DNA of 64,000 bases from Muribaculaceae bacterium (GTDB taxonomy: Bacteria > Bacillota > Clostridia > Lachnospirales > Lachnospiraceae): contig JAMPCA010000004.1 in assembly GCA_023666425.1 (NCBI GenBank), positions 1 to 64,000 of the forward strand. Direction: 5' to 3'. Positions 63,793-64,000 of this stretch are shown here, piece after piece (the first letter of the stretch is position 1; each line of letters opens with the position of its first letter). The notes below the pieces were generated by a model. The model did not search any database, was not told the origin of the DNA, and saw only the letters and a list, made by a program, of their open reading frames with translations. The translations under genes and the position numbers were made by a program.

Positions 63793-64000
63793 ATGGCAGC
63801 ATTTGAAAGAATTTTATCAGGAATACCGGAAATGGACAGGGCACTGGATTCCATCAGGCTGGGTGACAATGTTGTATGGCAGGTAACAGGTCTGGAGGAG
63901 TTTACAGTATTTATGAAGCCTTATGTGAAGCAGGCGGTATCGGACGGAAGAAATCTGATTTATATTCGTTTTGCGGATCATGCACCTTTGCTGGAAGAAC
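63793..64000 (+). CDS. PEP/pyruvate-binding-type protein, N-terminal part (cut by window end)
   Basis: An open frame of 69 codons running off the end: MAAFERILSGIPEMDRALDS, then IRLGDNVVWQVTGLEEFTVF, DGRNLIYIRFADHAPLLEE. The start recalls KaiC-like domains fused in Lachnospiraceae to pyruvate,phosphate dikinase-like modules; the LGDNVVWQV element is what I associate with them. ATG 63793 follows ACGGAGGTG. Only the N-terminus is visible, so the assignment is tentative. Confidence 0.55.
   Translation, partial: MAAFERILSGIPEMDRALDSIRLGDNVVWQVTGLEEFTVFMKPYVKQAVSDGRNLIYIRFADHAPLLEE

Overview
The window reads as a chromosomal segment of a butyrate-forming, spore-forming Lachnospiraceae-type Firmicute. 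Evidence: a butyryl-CoA:acetate CoA-transferase, a FabK/FabT-type type II fatty-acid operon with a fused AccDA, SpoVT behind a sigma-G-like promoter, a class B sortase paired with an SPKTG substrate, and strong AGGAGG-type ribosome sites throughout. No rRNA, tRNA, CRISPR array or intact IS element was seen. This assignment is inference from gene content; no search was run.

Layout. 0-9.7 kb: small accessory genes (alpha/beta hydrolases, NAD(P)-binding protein, zinc macrodomain ADP-ribose hydrolase, GNAT) around two regulatory systems. The first is a LytTR regulator/GHKL kinase pair followed by a lipoprotein with LytTR-type direct repeats in its promoter. The second is an OmpR/HisKA pair. 9.7-20 kb: pyruvate kinase, a 278-bp inverted-repeat element, a Big2-domain surface protein, spoVT, a decayed YefM/YoeB toxin-antitoxin locus, a class A PBP, a ROK glucokinase, a BlaI-type repressor, a lipoprotein pair, and thiT under a TPP riboswitch (minus strand). 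20.3-28.5 kb: the fatty-acid operon acpP-fabK-fabD-fabG-fabF-fabZ-accDA-fabH-fabT, with a FabT-like operator in its leader and hairpin repeats between fabG and fabF. 28.6-32.2 kb: NADP-type glutamate dehydrogenase, then an unknown small gene tightly coupled to an HD phosphohydrolase.

32.2-43.6 kb: a surface-polysaccharide locus (priming transferase, two glycosyltransferases, DUF4422, EpsG-like polymerase, flippase, LicD; then, from its own promoter, PHP phosphatase, chain-length protein, tyrosine kinase, LCP ligase). 43.6-49.4 kb: cell-surface export and anchoring (SPKTG protein, sortase B, Hsp90-like ATPase, signal peptidase I, Mrp), with two members of a small hairpin-repeat family. 49.4-53.6 kb: LytTR/LiaF-like pair, an ABC transporter and an M1-like metalloprotein; the ABC gene is flanked by a second, internally deleted copy of the LiaF-like 3' end. 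53.6-55.1 kb is a graveyard: an Rpn-like C-terminal fragment, a c-di-GMP-I riboswitch with terminator, a truncated group II intron and gene scraps. 55.1-64 kb: LtaS-like sulfatase with a C-terminal TIG-like domain, butyryl-CoA:acetate CoA-transferase with a divergent LysR regulator, RlmI-type methyltransferase, a small gene plus PARP-like ART gene (candidate toxin-antitoxin), an MFS transporter, and the start of a PEP/pyruvate-binding-type protein behind a leader terminator.

Candidate systems most worth following: the ART pair (61.4-62.2 kb), the small protein/HD enzyme pair (30.15-32.2 kb), the orphaned c-di-GMP riboswitch next to the dead intron, the ABC-transporter insertion in the LiaF locus, and the hairpin repeats that keep a constant frame while exchanging stems.
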